Assembly: GCF_026262505.1 (NCBI RefSeq)
Contig: NC_067206.1
Span: forward strand, 18,807,319-18,871,318
Reading direction: 5' to 3'
Length of the DNA: 64,000 bases
From: Trichomonas vaginalis G3
Lineage: Eukaryota > Parabasalia > Trichomonadida > Trichomonadidae
The translations under genes were made by a program, and so were the position numbers. This document shows, piece after piece, positions 36,742 to 45,361 of this stretch (positions are counted from its first letter, which is position 1; each line of letters opens with the position of its first letter). The notes beneath the pieces are model-generated. The model was given only the letters and a program-made list of their open reading frames with translations, was not told where the DNA came from and searched no databases.

Positions 36742-39435
36742 ATGACAGAGGACAATTGTTTCGTTTATGCTTGCATTCAGGCTGGAGTAAATGAAGAAAC
36801 TATTGACCACATGAGAGAAGTCATTCGTGTTAGAGACTTTCCTCAAAGTAAAGTACAAGAAATTTCTGACGCAACAGGTATAGCATTTAATGTTACCATT
36901 GGTTACTTCAATGACTCAAGACATAATGAAATAAAGAGATACATACCAAAAGAATGTAAAACTGTTCGAACTATTGACTTACTTCTTGTTGAAGACCACT
37001 ACATGCTAAATGAAAGACTTCCAATGACAACATATTTCATTCGCAACTATATAGAAATCTTGAAGGAGTGTGGTGGAATGAACATTGAGAAACAGATGAA
37101 GATTTATACAAAGAGAGAAGATAAATATGTAGTTCGCATGGATAGAACTACACCGCTATGGGATGTTATGAAAACATTGTGGGAGTGCAAATATTTCGAA
37201 CCTATTTCTTATGGAGAACTTTTCACATATACGACTGACTTATATAAACAGAACCTTGCACCATTTAAAGATTTGACATATACTCCAAAGTATTGTGTAC
37301 AACTGAAGAAGAAAGCCGAGTCAAAAGAAGTAAATAAAAATAAGTGCAAGTTCATTCCTGAGCACGTTTTCTTTGCTGACTTTGAGTGTAGTACGGATGG
37401 CTTTCATAAAGCTTTTAACATCTGTTATGACAGTGAAGATGGTTCAGTGAGTGAAAGCATTTGGGGTCAGAACTGTGCAACAGAATTTTTGGAACGACTT
37501 CCTGACAAGAGTTTAATATATTTCCATAACCTCAGTTATGATATAAACTTCATCTTAAGACACATGACAGAAGTGAAAGGAACTCCCATCATTAAAGGTT
37601 CACTAACAATGCAAATAACTGGCTTATATAAAGGAAGGGCAATTATTATAAAAGACTCTTACAGTGTTATAAATAAGAAGCTTAAACTATTTCCTGCTAT
37701 GTTTAACTTACAAACAGGACCGAAAGAAGTATTTCCATACAACTACTACAGCAGTGTTTTGTTAGCAAATGACAACAGAACTGGTGTCATTTCTGAAGCA
37801 TGTAAGTTTATCCGGGATGCAGATACATTTATGAAAAACATAGATTCCATCAAAGGTTGCAGAATAGATGAAAACCACTTCGACTTAGAAAAATATAGCA
37901 CATTTTATTGCAAACAAGATGTAAGAATTTTAAGAGAAGGTTTTGTTAAGTTCCGCAATGACATATTGAAAGAATTTGATTTAAACGTTTATGACTACGT
38001 TAGTATTTGTTCAATTGCTAACAAATTATTTGAGAACAGAGTATACTTCCCGAATGGAAATCTTTATGACCTCTCAAATAAACCAAGAGAATTTATTTCG
38101 AGATGCATTCAAGGTGGAAGATGTATGCTGTCAGATAACATGAAACAAAAGAGCGAAAAGAAACTCATTGCTGACTTCGACGCTGTTTCATTATATCCAT
38201 CCGCTATAGCAAGACTTTATACTTTAGAAGGAATTCCAAAAGTATTGAAGGATGAGATGTTAAGCACAGAGTATCTCATGAGACATTTATTCAACGACGA
38301 CCAAAAGGAACCCATTGGTGAAAAGTTTATGTCTGGCTTCTTTGTTCTCATTAAGATAACAGAGATTGGAATACATAGACACTTTCCTTTAATAGTTTGT
38401 GACCCTGAACTAAATCCAGAACTTAACGTTCCCAGAAGTTCAAACACTTGCTGTTTAATGTATGTTGACCATATAACATTACAAGACCTCATAAAATATC
38501 AAGGTGTCAAATGTGAAGTGTTGCAAGGATATTATTACGATGGAAACAGAGATATTAGAATAAGAGATGAAGTAAAGAAGTTGTTTGAGTTAAGGTTAAA
38601 GTATAAGAAAGAAGGAAATCCTTTGCACGAAAATATAAAGCTCATTCTGAACAGTATTTATGGCAAAACTATTCTATCTCCTATTGAGTCAAAAATAACC
38701 ATAGTAAATGACAAAGATGCTATAAGATATGCCATCAGAAACTACAACCATATAGTGAAGTTAGAAGGTTTGGATGGTTCAGATAAAACTATTTTCAAGC
38801 TAACGAAAAGCATTTGCAGACACTTTAACTTCTGTCCACTTGGTGTTAATATTCTATCTATGTCGAAGAGAATAATGTGTGAAGTATTCTGTACTGCTGA
38901 AGACTTAGGAATGGACATCTTTTATAGCGATACCGACAGTATGCATCTCTACAATGAAGATATCCCTCGTTTAGCTGAAGAGTTTGAGAAACGTTATGGA
39001 AGAGTTCTCATTGGTAAAAACCTTGGTCAATTTCATAGCGACTTTGCAGAAATCACACCTGGAAAACAAAGTTTAGCATACAAGTCAATATTTTGTGGAA
39101 AGAAGACTTACATAGACTTACTCACTAACGATTTAAATGAAGTTGCATTCCATGCACGTTGCAAAGGTGTCAAACAAGACGTCCTTGCTTTAACAGCTAA
39201 TGAAATGTTTCCTGAAGCTATACAATGCTATTACAATGAAGATAAAGGTTTAATGGTTCCGCAAGGAAAATTTGACAAAGACTCTGAGTTCAGTGTTATG
39301 AAACTTTACAAAGCACTTCATGATGGTCAAGAGATTGGATTTGACTTATGTAAGTCTTCTAGTCCTTGCTTTGCTGAAAAGTTTAACTTTTCTATTCAGA
39401 CTAAGACTTCATTCATAAGAAAGCTTAAGTTCTGA
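36742..39435 (+). CDS. Protein-primed family B DNA polymerase of Polinton element 2
   Basis: An 897-residue protein that looks whole. Residues about 1-110 carry an extra domain (EDNCFVYACIQAGVNEETID, then VEDHYMLNERLP) resembling the OTU-like domain of some Polinton polymerases. Exonuclease motifs follow: FFADFECS (about 212) and HNLSYDINF (about 261). The polymerase motifs are DFDAVSLYPSAI (about 478), KLILNSIYGKT (about 633) and YSDTDS (about 730). The enzyme copies the linear element, starting from protein-capped ends. The true start may lie slightly upstream, since the frame there is also open. This is the best-kept gene of the element. Confidence 0.92.
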   Translation: MTEDNCFVYACIQAGVNEETIDHMREVIRVRDFPQSKVQEISDATGIAFNVTIGYFNDSRHNEIKRYIPKECKTVRTIDLLLVEDHYMLNERLPMTTYFIRNYIEILKECGGMNIEKQMKIYTKREDKYVVRMDRTTPLWDVMKTLWECKYFEPISYGELFTYTTDLYKQNLAPFKDLTYTPKYCVQLKKKAESKEVNKNKCKFIPEHVFFADFECSTDGFHKAFNICYDSEDGSVSESIWGQNCATEFLERLPDKSLIYFHNLSYDINFILRHMTEVKGTPIIKGSLTMQITGLYKGRAIIIKDSYSVINKKLKLFPAMFNLQTGPKEVFPYNYYSSVLLANDNRTGVISEACKFIRDADTFMKNIDSIKGCRIDENHFDLEKYSTFYCKQDVRILREGFVKFRNDILKEFDLNVYDYVSICSIANKLFENRVYFPNGNLYDLSNKPREFISRCIQGGRCMLSDNMKQKSEKKLIADFDAVSLYPSAIARLYTLEGIPKVLKDEMLSTEYLMRHLFNDDQKEPIGEKFMSGFFVLIKITEIGIHRHFPLIVCDPELNPELNVPRSSNTCCLMYVDHITLQDLIKYQGVKCEVLQGYYYDGNRDIRIRDEVKKLFELRLKYKKEGNPLHENIKLILNSIYGKTILSPIESKITIVNDKDAIRYAIRNYNHIVKLEGLDGSDKTIFKLTKSICRHFNFCPLGVNILSMSKRIMCEVFCTAEDLGMDIFYSDTDSMHLYNEDIPRLAEEFEKRYGRVLIGKNLGQFHSDFAEITPGKQSLAYKSIFCGKKTYIDLLTNDLNEVAFHARCKGVKQDVLALTANEMFPEAIQCYYNEDKGLMVPQGKFDKDSEFSVMKLYKALHDGQEIGFDLCKSSSPCFAEKFNFSIQTKTSFIRKLKF

Positions 39436-39539
39436 GGTCATGAATGAGAAAAATAATAAGGTCATTTATTTTTGTCAGCAATGAGGTCATTCGTGATAAA
39501 AATAAGCCGCTAGCGGCAAGGCGAAGCCCATGTTGTCAT

Positions 39540-40396
39540 TTACAATACTGCGATGGTAGAGTTTAAGAGTTGTGCTTCAATGTAGAGACAGTCCTTATGG
39601 TCTGGAGGTAAGAACACTGGGCAGTTATGGTCATGAGTGGAGAACATGTCTATCCAAAACTCACGATTGAAGCCAGTTAATTTATAGTATTTAGGGTTAG
39701 GAAGTGGTGAAGTTCTTGTATGACCAATGAACTCATTTTCAACTCCCTTACTTAAGTTTGAATATAATATAGCTTGCTTTCTATCCCAAATGCCAGGTGT
39801 TACAATCTTTGAAAATTCATTTTTCCTCGGAAGCATTGCATCATAATTGAAAACATTCTTGAAGTCTTCATTGGGTTCAGAGATTTGAAACCTTATACGT
39901 AATGGATTTTCTTTCTCTTTAGCTACTTCATTGAATGGTGAATATATAACAAACTGACAGTCATGAGTTCCATCTTCATTTTCATTAAATTCATAATGAA
40001 AGTCTATAAGTTGTGGCGACTACCTTCTTCTTTCAGTTGTGCAAGAAACTCACGTAAAGGCTGTAAAGTTTGTACTTCAATGTTGAACTTTTTCTCGAAC
40101 ATCTCATTAAATGAAATCATACATTGTTGCAATGTTGTATCGTCTTTAAAGTATTTGTATATGTGAATGTTTTGGGCGCTTAAAGACTGTTCGTCATTTT
40201 CTATCTCGACTTGAAGTATAAAGTCAACCTTTCTGAAAGCACGTGTTATATACATAGATGTTATGCCAATGTACTTCTCTTCATTTATGTTCACAATCCA
40301 GTCTGTTGGAAACTTAAACGTTACTCTGTTCCCCTTTATTTTGACGTCGGGGTTTTCACTACTGAACGCAACAGTTAAAGGTATTTGTCTATACAT
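39540..40396 (-). pseudogene. Beta-rich Polinton protein, likely structural, broken
   Basis: Starts MYRQIPLTVAFSSENPDVKI at 40396 and ends in a His/Cys-containing region (STHDHNCPVFLPPDH). Strand-rich, with a NINEEKYIGITSMYIT block seen in virion proteins. It is read divergently from the 40739 gene region and lies between polymerase and capsid genes, where a minor capsid or vertex protein is plausible. It has about one break. Family not certain. Confidence 0.45.
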
Positions 40397-40420
40397 TTAA
40401 TTCGGATAAAAATAAACCAT

Positions 40421-40675
40421 TTACTCTTTCTTTGCTTCAGCTTCTTTAGCTTTTTGTTCTTCCTTTGCTTTTGCTTCTTCTCTAGCTTTCTTCGCCAGCA
40501 AACGTGGGTTCTTTTGTCTTCCAGCAGCTAATGCAGCAAGTTGTTTTTCACTAAGTTTTCTCTTTGGTCTCTCTGGCTTTTGTTCTTGTTTTTGTTCCTT
40601 CAGTTCGGATAAAATTTGCTCGCGAATTTCTTTCTTCAATGCTTCAACATCTATGACCCCTTGGGTCTTGTCCAT
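40421..40675 (-). CDS. Small basic coiled-coil Polinton protein
   Basis: An 84-residue protein: an acidic/hydrophobic helix (VEALKKEIREQILSELKEQK), a basic KRKLSEKQLAALAAGRQKNP block and an Ala/Lys/Glu helix. This looks like a small DNA-binding or core protein. The upstream DNA carries the shared TTTTTATCCG promoter motif. It looks whole. Confidence 0.55.
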   Translation of the reverse strand: MDKTQGVIDVEALKKEIREQILSELKEQKQEQKPERPKRKLSEKQLAALAAGRQKNPRLLAKKAREEAKAKEEQKAKEAEAKKE

Positions 40676-40738
40676 ATGACTTGTCTGAGTTATTTGACTG
40701 CGGATAAAAATCTAACTTAAAACTTTAACCGATGTAAA

Positions 40739-41167
40739 ATGAGCTTGTCAAAATCAGAGCGAGAGTCTATTATATTAAATGACGCAAGAGGAATACAACA
40801 TCCTTTCTATTACGTAAGTCAGAGTAAAGATGGTAAAATATACGTAAGAAAAAGAAAGGTTCCATTAGCGAATGCAGAGAGCGACAACATTAAGGTGCAT
40901 GACACCGAGGGTGAAGCCCATATAAAACCTTCTATTCAAACTGAAAAGTCAATAGAACCAGAAGAAAAGAAGCCAGATGTTCTTTCAATAACGAACCAAG
41001 AGCTTATTGCAAAGTTCGTGAATTTCATTGAAAAACAAACCGAGTCAAAGAATCCTGACCCACCAGTGAAAGAAGTTGAGACAAAAGAGAATGTACAGTT
41101 CATTGAAAATGTCAAGAAACAACTTCCACCACGAATGCCAAGAAGAAGAGTGAGAATAATGAAGTAA
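40739..41167 (+). CDS. Polinton protein of unknown function upstream of the capsid gene
   Basis: A 142-residue protein with a small N-terminal beta domain (HPFYYVSQSKDGKIYVRKRK), a long charged linker, and a basic C-terminus (PPRMPRRRVRIMK). The N-terminal strand pair resembles the 46-residue protein at 43310-43450 (EGFYIHTMKDGRVQFRKIK). It lies 27 bases before the capsid gene and is probably a virion component. It looks whole. Confidence 0.5.
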   Translation: MSLSKSERESIILNDARGIQHPFYYVSQSKDGKIYVRKRKVPLANAESDNIKVHDTEGEAHIKPSIQTEKSIEPEEKKPDVLSITNQELIAKFVNFIEKQTESKNPDPPVKEVETKENVQFIENVKKQLPPRMPRRRVRIMK

Positions 41168-41194
41168 ATAGATATTTTTATCTGAAGTAAATAC

Positions 41195-42721
41195 ATGCAG
41201 AACGAACAGTTAAACGAATTTGCTCCAGCAGAGCATATTCATCAGATTCGCTCATATTTCGATATCATAGACAATGCAGTTCAAATTGGTGACACTAATA
41301 GAAAATATTCTGACGCAAAGATTCCATCACAACCTGGAACTGCTAAAGATAACACATGGGTAACATTCAATCTCTCACCTCCTGGTGAAAATATGTTGGA
41401 CCTTTACAATACATTCATTACGTATAAAATGGAAGGTCAATTTATTGTAGATAAAGAAATTGGTTCAGGTTCCAATAAAACAAACCCACCAGGATTTTGG
41501 ATTGGTTTCGATGACGCTTTCTATGCAGTTGCTGGATATCAAATCCTTGCAAATGGTCGTATCGTATATTCTCAAGACAACGCAAGAGAAGAAGCATATA
41601 TAACTTCAAACTCACAAACTACCGAACAAATAAAGAAAGTAGATGTTTTCTCAAAGACTCGACATGAAGATGTATGGAGTCATTCGGGAACATGCAGAAC
41701 AGGACAAATTGTTAGTGGTCCAATTACAGCAGGAAAGTCATTTGATTTTAAGCTTCGTTTAAGAATTCCTGTTAGAAGATTCCTTCCATTAGAAGCTATT
41801 CGATTTATTCCAGCTTTTGCAGGAAACATTCAGCTTAAAGTAAAGTTCAGTAGCGACGCATTACAATGCACATCTATATCTGTAAATGATATCATTGCTT
41901 TCAATCCAACTCTTAAAGTTGCATTTGCTTCAGATTCAAATCCACCGACAAATAAATTTGTTCCATGGAATGAACCATTCACTATGATAACGAAGGCAAT
42001 AGAAGCTAGTGGAACAGTTACTATTACAACTGTAACCCAGCAACTATTTCGAACAAAGATGGATTTTAATGAATGTTTCATTCATCCAAAGTCATTCTCT
42101 TTAGACCCTAACATTTATACAGAACTTGTAGAACATTATACAAACGAGGCTTTATGTTTTCCTGTTAAAGTTATGGATTGGATTCCTATGGACGGTTCAT
42201 TCTCAAAGAATACAGATAGTTCAAGTGCAACATTTACAGCAGCTTATACGCCTATTAATGTTAAAAGTATTTGGGCACTATTTAGAAAGAAAGACAACTA
42301 TTATGTTAATTTTGAGAACCCTAAGTTTAAATATCTTCAGCTTTCCATGGGAGCTTATGGAAATATGCCTGCAGAACCTGAAAAATCATATGGACCTGTA
42401 TTTTATGAAATGGTTGCGAACGCTTGCAATACAAACAATGATATGATAGGATTTAATGAAGATGTTATGAGGTCATTGGTGGATGATGGTAGTGTGGAAC
42501 ATAAATGGGATAGCTATGACAACACACATTTCTTATGTGGTTTTCCAACAGAAGTGGACTTTTGCTTCCAGCAAGGTCAAACATCTACTGCTCCAATAAC
42601 ATACAAATTGTCTGTTAAAGGACCTATTGAACTAGCAACTGAAAATGTACCAAAGCCACTTATTGGATTTATGAGGGATTGTTGCTTTGCCATTCAGGTG
42701 CGTGCTAATGGCATCCCATAA
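41195..42721 (+). CDS. Major capsid protein (double jelly-roll) of Polinton element 2
   Basis: A 508-residue protein that looks whole. It starts MQNEQLNEFAPAEHIHQIRS. It has two beta-rich halves: about 30-230, with FKLRLRIPVRRFLPLEAIRF and then PAFAGNIQLKV, and about 240-500, with FNECFIHPKSFSLDPNIYTE and a closing FAIQVRANG strand. Size, order and strand pattern fit the double jelly-roll capsid of Polintons, adenoviruses and related viruses. The upstream motif TATTTTTATCTG lies about 20 bases before the ATG. Neighbouring genes on the same strand (40739, 42799) are probably co-expressed structural genes. Confidence 0.85.
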   Translation: MQNEQLNEFAPAEHIHQIRSYFDIIDNAVQIGDTNRKYSDAKIPSQPGTAKDNTWVTFNLSPPGENMLDLYNTFITYKMEGQFIVDKEIGSGSNKTNPPGFWIGFDDAFYAVAGYQILANGRIVYSQDNAREEAYITSNSQTTEQIKKVDVFSKTRHEDVWSHSGTCRTGQIVSGPITAGKSFDFKLRLRIPVRRFLPLEAIRFIPAFAGNIQLKVKFSSDALQCTSISVNDIIAFNPTLKVAFASDSNPPTNKFVPWNEPFTMITKAIEASGTVTITTVTQQLFRTKMDFNECFIHPKSFSLDPNIYTELVEHYTNEALCFPVKVMDWIPMDGSFSKNTDSSSATFTAAYTPINVKSIWALFRKKDNYYVNFENPKFKYLQLSMGAYGNMPAEPEKSYGPVFYEMVANACNTNNDMIGFNEDVMRSLVDDGSVEHKWDSYDNTHFLCGFPTEVDFCFQQGQTSTAPITYKLSVKGPIELATENVPKPLIGFMRDCCFAIQVRANGIP

Positions 42722-42798
42722 TAAGATTAGATGACTATAACTTAGCTACGGACGACAGTGAGGAATAAAGGATGAACGTTTATTTTTAAAGCTTATAA

Positions 42799-43239
42799 AT
42801 GAGTTCTTCATCAAGCTCTCGTGAACCTTCACCATCTATGAAACAAACTTTACCAAACGATTATGGAGCACCTATTGAATATTTCTTACGAGCTGCACAA
42901 TGGCAAAGAGCAGTCTCACCAAGGTTAGGTGTTCCACCAGCTCCTGTCAAAAATAGCATTTGGTCAAGTCCTTATATAAGATATGGTCTCCCACTAGGTT
43001 TGCTAGCTACAGCAGGAGCAGTTATGATGTTGAAAAGAAATAAAGCAAATGTTGTAAATAATACTGAAGTAGCTGAAGTTAAACAAACTCCAACACCTTC
43101 ACAAGCAAAACCTTCAATGACTCCTGAACCTATGGAAGTACAAACTCCTGTTCAAAAGTCAACTCCTAAACCGACTCCAACATTTAAACCAGAACCTACT
43201 CCTCAAATAAATCGTAAAACTCCTGCGTTTCCTTACTGA
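42799..43239 (+). CDS. Small single-membrane-span Polinton protein
   Basis: A 146-residue protein. It has a Ser-rich start, one hydrophobic segment (about residues 56-76, YGLPLGLLATAGAVMML) followed by KRNK, and a Pro/Thr-rich tail (PTPSQAKPSMTPEP). This suits a type of virion or host-membrane protein with an extended tail. It follows the capsid gene on the same strand. It looks whole. Confidence 0.55.
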   Translation: MSSSSSSREPSPSMKQTLPNDYGAPIEYFLRAAQWQRAVSPRLGVPPAPVKNSIWSSPYIRYGLPLGLLATAGAVMMLKRNKANVVNNTEVAEVKQTPTPSQAKPSMTPEPMEVQTPVQKSTPKPTPTFKPEPTPQINRKTPAFPY

Positions 43240-43309
43240 AAAAATAACGTTATTTTTATTTAATATTAAAATTTTATTTGATTGAAATGACGATAAAGTC
43301 ACTGAAGCA

Positions 43310-43450
43310 ATGAAACAAAAGTTTTTGGTAGAATACATTAAATCAGGAACTATTCCAGAAGGTTTTTACATTCATACTATGAAGGATGGTAGAGTTCAGT
43401 TTAGAAAGATAAAGCAACCATTAGATAGAAGAATATTTGAGAAAGATTAA
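43310..43450 (+). CDS. Very small Polinton protein
   Basis: A 46-residue frame, MKQKFLVEYIKSGTIPEGFY followed by a beta pair and a basic end. It resembles the N-terminal domain of the 40739 protein (FY, KDG, strand with RKIK/RKRK). An in-phase upstream ATG at 43288 gives only a short frame, so the start at 43310 is preferred. Confidence 0.45.
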   Translation: MKQKFLVEYIKSGTIPEGFYIHTMKDGRVQFRKIKQPLDRRIFEKD

Positions 43451-43548
43451 ACTTCATGAGGACAACATTGCTAAACTTAGAAGAAGTTAGAAGTTGGAGA
43501 AAGCAGACGACAGTGAGGAATAAAATATTTCATTAGTTTTATTTTTAC

Positions 43549-44093
43549 TGAAAATTTTTATTTTTATATAATGACGAAAACTATTGAGATAACAAACTAC
43601 AACGGTCATGAGTTCAAGAATTTGTTCTTCGTTCCTCGTGAAAATACATTCTATCAGATACGAGGGAGAAAGGGTAAAGTTAGTTTGAGCGTTTATGACT
43701 ACAAGCATAATGGAAAGTTTATACAAGCATAGATACAAACGGTAAGCGTGTTTCATTAGCTTTGTCAAAACTTACACTATAACTATGACAGTGATTTTGA
43801 CCTATATGAAGAAGAAAGTGAGTTAGAAGATTATGAGCTGTTATATGAAGCACAGCAATGGGAGGAGTTGCAATACTTTTGTAAGTGAGAACGTTTATTT
43901 TTACAGTAGTGAAGTCGTTTGTGAAAACATTAGTGAGGTGAAGTGGTTGGTGGCTTTGTAAATATTTAAGGTTAAGTTAGTGTTGTCGTTTGTGTTGTAA
44001 AATATACGTTAACGGTTTCGTAAAGTGTCAAATTCACATATAATGGGTAAGGAGGCGCGCAGTGCCGCCGTACCCATGATATGTATACTAACT
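43549..44093 (-). repeat. Right terminal inverted repeat of Polinton element 2
   Basis: This is the reverse complement of 21321-21865 with few differences. It includes the same T-shaped hairpin and a second copy of the small gene. It ends GTATACTAACT, followed by the target duplicate CCTTC. Confidence 0.9.
43571..43888 (+). pseudogene. Second copy of the terminal-repeat gene, broken
   Basis: Same gene as 21526-21846, carried by the right inverted repeat, with about one or two breaks. That one copy is open and one is broken shows that the repeats are no longer being kept identical. Confidence 0.65.
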
Positions 44094-44251
44094 CCTTCGA
44101 CTGTAACTTCGATTGTTGTTCGCCCAGTTCCGACTGTAGGGTCTACAATTAGTTGGAATACATTATCTTTCTTTCTCCTGATTATTGATGTCTTTCCAAC
44201 TCCAGTGTTTCCCATAAATATAATTTTATAGTTAATTGGGAGTTGAGACAT
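44094..44251 (-). pseudogene. Rab-type small GTPase gene, 5' part (interrupted host gene)
   Basis: The frame starts MSQLPINYKIIFMGNTGVGK at 44251 and holds the P-loop (GNTGVGKTS, G1) and the switch I threonine region (VDPTVGTGRTTIEVTVEG). It is cut at 44094 by Polinton element 2. The rest of the G domain lies at 20916-21320 on the same strand, on the far side of the element. The CCTTC duplication makes the two parts meet in the same frame. The gene cannot make a normal Rab while the element is present. The methionine at 44251 fits the usual short N-terminus of Rab proteins. Confidence 0.85.
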
Positions 44252-45361
44252 GTCAATAAATCGATTATATAAAATGGGAGATACAAAGTGATGGACCCAA
44301 AAAAAATATATTTTGTAATAAAGAATAGTACCAGCCATAATCATTCCAAAATGCATTTGAGATTAATCAAAAAGCGAAATATTGAATATGAATTTCAAAT
44401 AAAATTATTAATTTAGGAAAAATTACTTATCAAAAATAAATTTTATAGAAAATAAGATATAATTACCGTTTTTTAAATTCTAAATTCCATCAAAAAATTC
44501 TTGAAATTTGGAATTTTAAGATAAATTTTAAGAGTTTTGAATCAATCATTCCGATTATATTTCAAAAATCAGAAAACAGAAATCAATTTGGAAACACATG
44601 TTATTCATAAAATATGGCATTCCAAACGGGAACCGCGGTTGGTTACCATGGATTTCCGTCACCGGTCACATTTTAAAGATTTTTAAAGCCTTATAAAAAT
44701 ATGCTTTGTAAATCATTTTTTGTAAATCGGCAAAAATTTGGTAATTTTCTTCAACTAATAAATCTGCGAATAGCATTTATAATACAAGAACAATCTTTTA
44801 AAATGCGTTTGATTCATTTTTGTATAATTTCATATAGGCACATATATTCTTCCGGGACTTTCCGTGATTTTACCGTAAAATCATTAGTTTACACCAATTT
44901 TTCCGTATTTTGAATAGTTTACTGCACTTTTTCCGTAAAATTGAGTTACGGGAATCCGCAAAATTTCCGGACCTCATTTTTCATAGAATATAATAATAAT
45001 ATTTGATAAAAAGATATATTATTTATATTTTTGATTTTTGAATTACGGAAAAAGTGAATTGATAACTTGATTTTTTTATATGGTTAATTTTTCAAATGAT
45101 ATTATGAAGATCTAAAATATTAAAAGTAAAAAATTGAATTACGGAAAAAGTGAGGTCAAAGGTGAAATAAATTTGCAGAACAATTTTCATTGAAATAAGC
45201 TTTATTTTTCATTATTAATAACAATGCAAAAAAATATTTATCACGGGTTCAAAATTTAAAATTAAATATTTTAATAATTTACATCTTATTCTTTATTTTA
45301 TATTTAACCCGTGAAAATATCATTTAAAAATTGAATATATTCAAAAAGCTTTATTTTTATT
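44252..45361. other. Intergenic region with repeated TTACGGAAAAAGTGA motifs
   Basis: No gene is seen. The motif CACTTTTTCCGTAA occurs at about 44922, and inverted at about 45043 and 45136, with related pieces (TTTCCGTGATTTTACCGTAA) near 44860. This fits subterminal transposase-binding repeats of an hAT-like element whose gene follows. A further inverted pair, CACGGGTT / AACCCGTG, lies at about 45242 and 45306. Confidence 0.45.

Larger units (their letters stand above)
21321..44093 (+). mobile_element. Polinton (Maverick) element 2, full length, 22.8 kb
   Basis: The element is bounded by inverted repeats of about 545 bp that start AGTTAGTATAC, with the duplicated target CCTTC at 21316-21320 and 44094-44098. 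It carries family B DNA polymerase, integrase, double-jelly-roll capsid protein, fibre, KilA-N proteins, several small likely virion proteins and a remnant of the packaging ATPase. The polymerase and capsid genes look whole; about six to eight other genes are broken. The two end repeats are nearly identical, so insertion was recent in evolutionary terms. A hairpin-rich DNA transposon (27013-28208) has inserted into its fibre gene. The element itself sits in a Rab gene. Confidence 0.95.
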
